In this document: positions 62,222 to 64,000 of the stretch, piece by piece
Position numbering within the stretch: position 1 is the stretch's first letter
Layout: every line of letters starts with the position of its first letter
Assembly (NCBI RefSeq): GCF_039531165.1
Contig: NZ_BAAAPN010000057.1
Span: forward strand, 1 to 64,000
Reading direction: 5' to 3'
DNA from: Nostocoides_A vanveenii
Lineage (GTDB): Bacteria; Actinomycetota; Actinomycetes; Actinomycetales; Dermatophilaceae
Length of the DNA: 64,000 nt
The notes under the pieces: model-generated
The model's input: only the letters and a program-made list of their open reading frames with translations
What the model was told of the DNA's origin: nothing
Database searches by the model: none
Program-made: the position numbers and the translations under genes

Positions 62222-62889
62222 CCGAGTTCCCCAACACCCCGGCGAGCGACCCCGCGTCGAGCGCTGAGGATGCGGTGAACGCCTCGGCCCACAGTGGCGG
62301 CGACGCAGTCGCCAGCGCTGGGGACGCCGTCAACGACGGCAGCGCCCCCGCGGGCCCGGCTTCGGCCGGGCCCGCGGGCGGGGACACGGCATACGACGAT
62401 GCGGCGGTCGACCCGGCCGTCGCCGTCGCGCCAGAAGCCCCGGATGCCGTCCACCCGGACACCCTCCTCGCTGCGGAGCGGCTGCACGACCTGCAGCGGC
62501 TCAATGCCGAATACGTCAACTACAAGAAGCGCGTCGATCGGGACCGCCCGCTCATTCAGGAGCGCGCGATCGCCGATGTCCTCGAAGCCATGCTTCCCGT
62601 CATGGATGACATCCAGGGCGCGCGCGATCACGGTGACCTGACCGGCGGGCCGTTCGCAGCGATCGCCGACAAGCTGGAAGGGACGCTAGGCCGCTTTGGC
62701 TTCGAGCGCTTCGGCGCCGTGGGCGAGGCCTTCGACCCCGAGTTCCACGAGGCGCTGATGCACCTGCCCGGTGCCGAGCTTCCGGCTGGTGCGACAACGA
62801 CGACCATCGTCCAGGTCCTCCAGCCGGGCTATCGTGCCGGAAACCGGGTCATCCGGCCGGCCCGCGTGGCCGTCTCAGACCCCAGCTGA
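62218..62889 (+). CDS. grpE: Nucleotide exchange factor GrpE
   Basis: The 223-residue protein has an N-terminal low-complexity region of about 75 residues (Ala, Asp and Gly rich), then a coiled-coil with AAERLHDLQRLNAEYVNYKKRV and a C-terminal beta domain ending FHEALMHLPGAE and PGYRAGNRVIRPARVAVS. It releases ADP from DnaK. GTG 62218 overlaps the dnaK stop by 4 bases, so translation is coupled. Confidence 0.95.
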   Translation: MTEFPNTPASDPASSAEDAVNASAHSGGDAVASAGDAVNDGSAPAGPASAGPAGGDTAYDDAAVDPAVAVAPEAPDAVHPDTLLAAERLHDLQRLNAEYVNYKKRVDRDRPLIQERAIADVLEAMLPVMDDIQGARDHGDLTGGPFAAIADKLEGTLGRFGFERFGAVGEAFDPEFHEALMHLPGAELPAGATTTTIVQVLQPGYRAGNRVIRPARVAVSDPS

Positions 62890-62941
62890 GGGATCGATAG
62901 CGCTCACGTGAAACCACAGTTCAGGAGAGGAGGACGCCAGG

Positions 62942-64000
62942 ATGGCTAGTCAGGATTGGTTCGAGAAAGACTTCTACGCGGTCCTCGGCGTCCCCAGCGA
63001 TGCCGACGCGGCGGCCATCAAGAAGGCCTATCGCAAACTCGCGCGACAACACCACCCGGACAAGAACGCCGGGGACGCGGCCGCCGAGCGCAAGTTCAAG
63101 GACATCACCGAGGCCCACTCGGTGCTGTCTGACCCCAAACAGCGTCAGGAGTATGACGCGATCCGCCAGATGGCGCGTGGTGGGGCCCGCTTCACCGCGG
63201 GCGGGCCGGGCGGCGCCACGGGAGGCGCCGGCTTCGAGGATGTCTTCTCCTCGATGTTCGGCGGTGGGCAGGGCGGCAATGTTCGCTTCAACACCGGCGG
63301 TGGTGCCCAACCCGATCTCGAGGACATCCTCGGCGGGCTCTTCGGCCAAGGCGGCTTCGGCGGCCAGGGCGGATACCCTGGCGGTCAAGGTGGATTCCCT
63401 GGCGGCGCAGGCGGTTTCGGCCGGTATGGCGCCCCTCACGGACCGCAGCCGGGTCACGACATCGAGGCCCGCACGACGCTCAGCTTCCGTGAGGCCGTCA
63501 CCGGATCGACCGTCACTTTGTCGGGACTGGACGGGCAGCGGATCACCACCCGCATCCCCGCCGGCGTCAAGGACGGGCAGAAGATCAAGCTGCGCGGCAA
63601 GGGCGGCGAAGGCGATCCAGGCGCCGCCCGCGGTGACCTGATCCTGACGGTGACGGTCGAGAAGCACCCGGTCTTCGGGCGCGAGGGCGACAACCTCACG
63701 CTCGATCTGCCGGTGACCTTCGCCGAGGCAGCCCTCGGTGCGACGGTGGCGGTGCCGACGCTGGACGGCAAGCCGGTCAAAGTCCGCGTGGCCCCCGGCA
63801 CGCCGTCGGGCCGGGTGTTGCGCATCAAGGGGCGTGGGGTGGCGACCAAGTCGCGCACTGGCGACCTGCTTGCGAAGGTGCAGGTCGTTGTGCCACAACG
63901 CCTTTCCGATGAGGCGAAGGCCGCGGTCGAGGCGCTGCGTGAGCAGGAGGCCGGCGTCGACCCGCGCGCTGAGATCTTCGCTGAGGCCGAAAGGGCCTGA
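62942..64000 (+). CDS. dnaJ: Chaperone DnaJ, type II (no zinc finger)
   Basis: The 352-residue co-chaperone has a J domain (residues about 9-75) with the HPD motif at 38-40, then a long Gly/Phe-rich stretch (about residues 80-170) and two beta-barrel C-terminal domains from DIEARTTLSFREAVTGSTV onward. The four CxxCxGxG repeats of type I DnaJ are absent. It stimulates DnaK ATPase and delivers clients. It starts at ATG 62942 after GGAGAGGAGGA, 52 bp behind grpE. The TGA is the last codon of the window. Confidence 0.95.
   Translation: MASQDWFEKDFYAVLGVPSDADAAAIKKAYRKLARQHHPDKNAGDAAAERKFKDITEAHSVLSDPKQRQEYDAIRQMARGGARFTAGGPGGATGGAGFEDVFSSMFGGGQGGNVRFNTGGGAQPDLEDILGGLFGQGGFGGQGGYPGGQGGFPGGAGGFGRYGAPHGPQPGHDIEARTTLSFREAVTGSTVTLSGLDGQRITTRIPAGVKDGQKIKLRGKGGEGDPGAARGDLILTVTVEKHPVFGREGDNLTLDLPVTFAEAALGATVAVPTLDGKPVKVRVAPGTPSGRVLRIKGRGVATKSRTGDLLAKVQVVVPQRLSDEAKAAVEALREQEAGVDPRAEIFAEAERA

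Larger units (their letters stand above)
1116..62395. repeat. Dispersed over-represented word CGTATGCCG (both strands)
   Basis: The 9-mer CGTATGCCG or its complement CGGCATACG is scattered through the window. Plus-strand copies start at 1115, 1809, 5349, 6969, 8384, 10108, 15535, 16674, 19191, 26538, 27080, 29382, 29476, 33848, 36299, 43423, 44174, 46205, 48555, 53751, 55364, 57682 and 61301. Minus-strand copies start at 4577, 10023, 13550, 15520, 19967, 20189, 25475, 27125, 28090, 31872, 33031, 38757, 40966, 43279, 49703, 50084, 51055, 55457 and 62387. A further 27 sites keep only the 7-mer core GTATGCC, for example 3223, 8770, 14151, 29807, 44448, 50879, 54270, 60267 and 62083. The base after the 9-mer is C or T in 36 of 42 copies and is often followed by G. 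Counts were made by eye and may be off by a few. Function is unknown; DNA uptake signal, protein-binding site or methylation target are the options. Confidence 0.85.

Noticed and set aside
1116..62395. The dispersed word as a Chi or KOPS (FtsK-orienting) motif
   Set aside because: Such motifs are strongly skewed by strand along a replichore. Here plus and minus copies of the core are nearly equal (35 and 34).
1116..62395. The dispersed word as a product of codon bias
   Set aside because: It appears in several reading frames and in intergenic DNA, and uses GCA, GTA and TAT codons that such genomes tend to avoid.
1..64000. tRNA, rRNA or CRISPR arrays
   Set aside because: No cloverleaf-like segments, rRNA stretches or regularly spaced repeats were seen. 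The dispersed word is too short and irregularly spaced to be a CRISPR repeat.

Overview
The window is high-GC DNA (roughly two thirds G+C by eye, not computed) with actinobacterial character. It carries a dnaK-grpE-dnaJ operon with HspR-type (HAIR) operators, an F420-type LLM oxidoreductase, an actinobacterial TnsA-like endonuclease remnant, a TPP riboswitch ahead of thiBPQ, many GTG starts and ATGA/GTGA stop-start overlaps. A member of Actinomycetota, most likely Micrococcales, is the best guess. I cannot name the genus.

Layout. 0-1.1 kb: a broken ammonium transporter. 1.2-8.8 kb: acyl-CoA/short-chain catabolism (dienoyl-CoA reductase, thiolase, CoA transferase/racemase, TetR regulators), with a head-to-head junction of a decapitated biotin-carboxylase subunit and the tail of lutB, followed by intact lutC. 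8.9-10.5 kb: a CrtI/RetSat-like flavoprotein pseudogene. 10.6-17.9 kb: gluconate uptake and phosphorylation (gntP, gntK, a divergent FCD-type GntR), a class III aminotransferase, a damaged CDF metal exporter, a tautomerase, an SRPBCC protein and a gluconate-5-dehydrogenase-like SDR. 18-31.9 kb: MFS exporter, methyltransferases, a UvrA-like ABC protein without the UvrB-binding domain, acetyltransferases (one broken), a broken SDR, a small alarmone synthetase, a DMT transporter, DUF488, VOC, a broken LysE with its HTH-cupin regulator, an LLM oxidoreductase and a nucleotide-sugar-epimerase-like protein. 32.1-34.7 kb: a two-gene ABC exporter. 34.7-38.8 kb: TPP riboswitch and thiBPQ. 39.6-42.2 kb: an ECF-type cobalt/nickel importer (cbiMNQO) with a Fur-family-like box. 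42.2-51.7 kb: Mug glycosylase, secreted VldE-like protein, CHAD protein, a DMFase-like lipoprotein, a convergent histidine kinase/response regulator pair, small membrane proteins, a MEMO protein, an ACT-domain protein, a methyltransferase and a Cys-rich small protein. 51.7-53.9 kb: a heavily decayed sugar ABC region. 53.9-57.5 kb: TfoX-like, YihY/BrkB and an S53 peptidase. 57.7-60.0 kb: a junkyard of remnants (DUF3995, PIN toxin, DnaJ C-terminal piece, TnsB and TnsA pieces). 60.2-64 kb: the HspR-type dnaK operon.

The most striking signal is not a gene. A short non-palindromic word, CGTATGCCG (consensus CGTATGCCGYG, core GTATGCC), recurs about once per kilobase on both strands, in all reading frames and also between genes. 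By hand I count 42 copies of the 9-mer and 69 of the 7-mer core, against roughly 1 and 7 expected from base composition. Density, strand balance and indifference to reading frame resemble the DNA uptake sequences of Neisseriaceae and Pasteurellaceae. I propose it as a candidate genome-wide recognition word (DNA uptake, nucleoid or modification).

A second theme is decay: about a dozen genes carry frameshifts, nonsense codons or deletions, interspersed with fully intact operons. Some single-base lesions could be sequencing errors; the multi-lesion loci and truncated junctions look real or are assembly joins.
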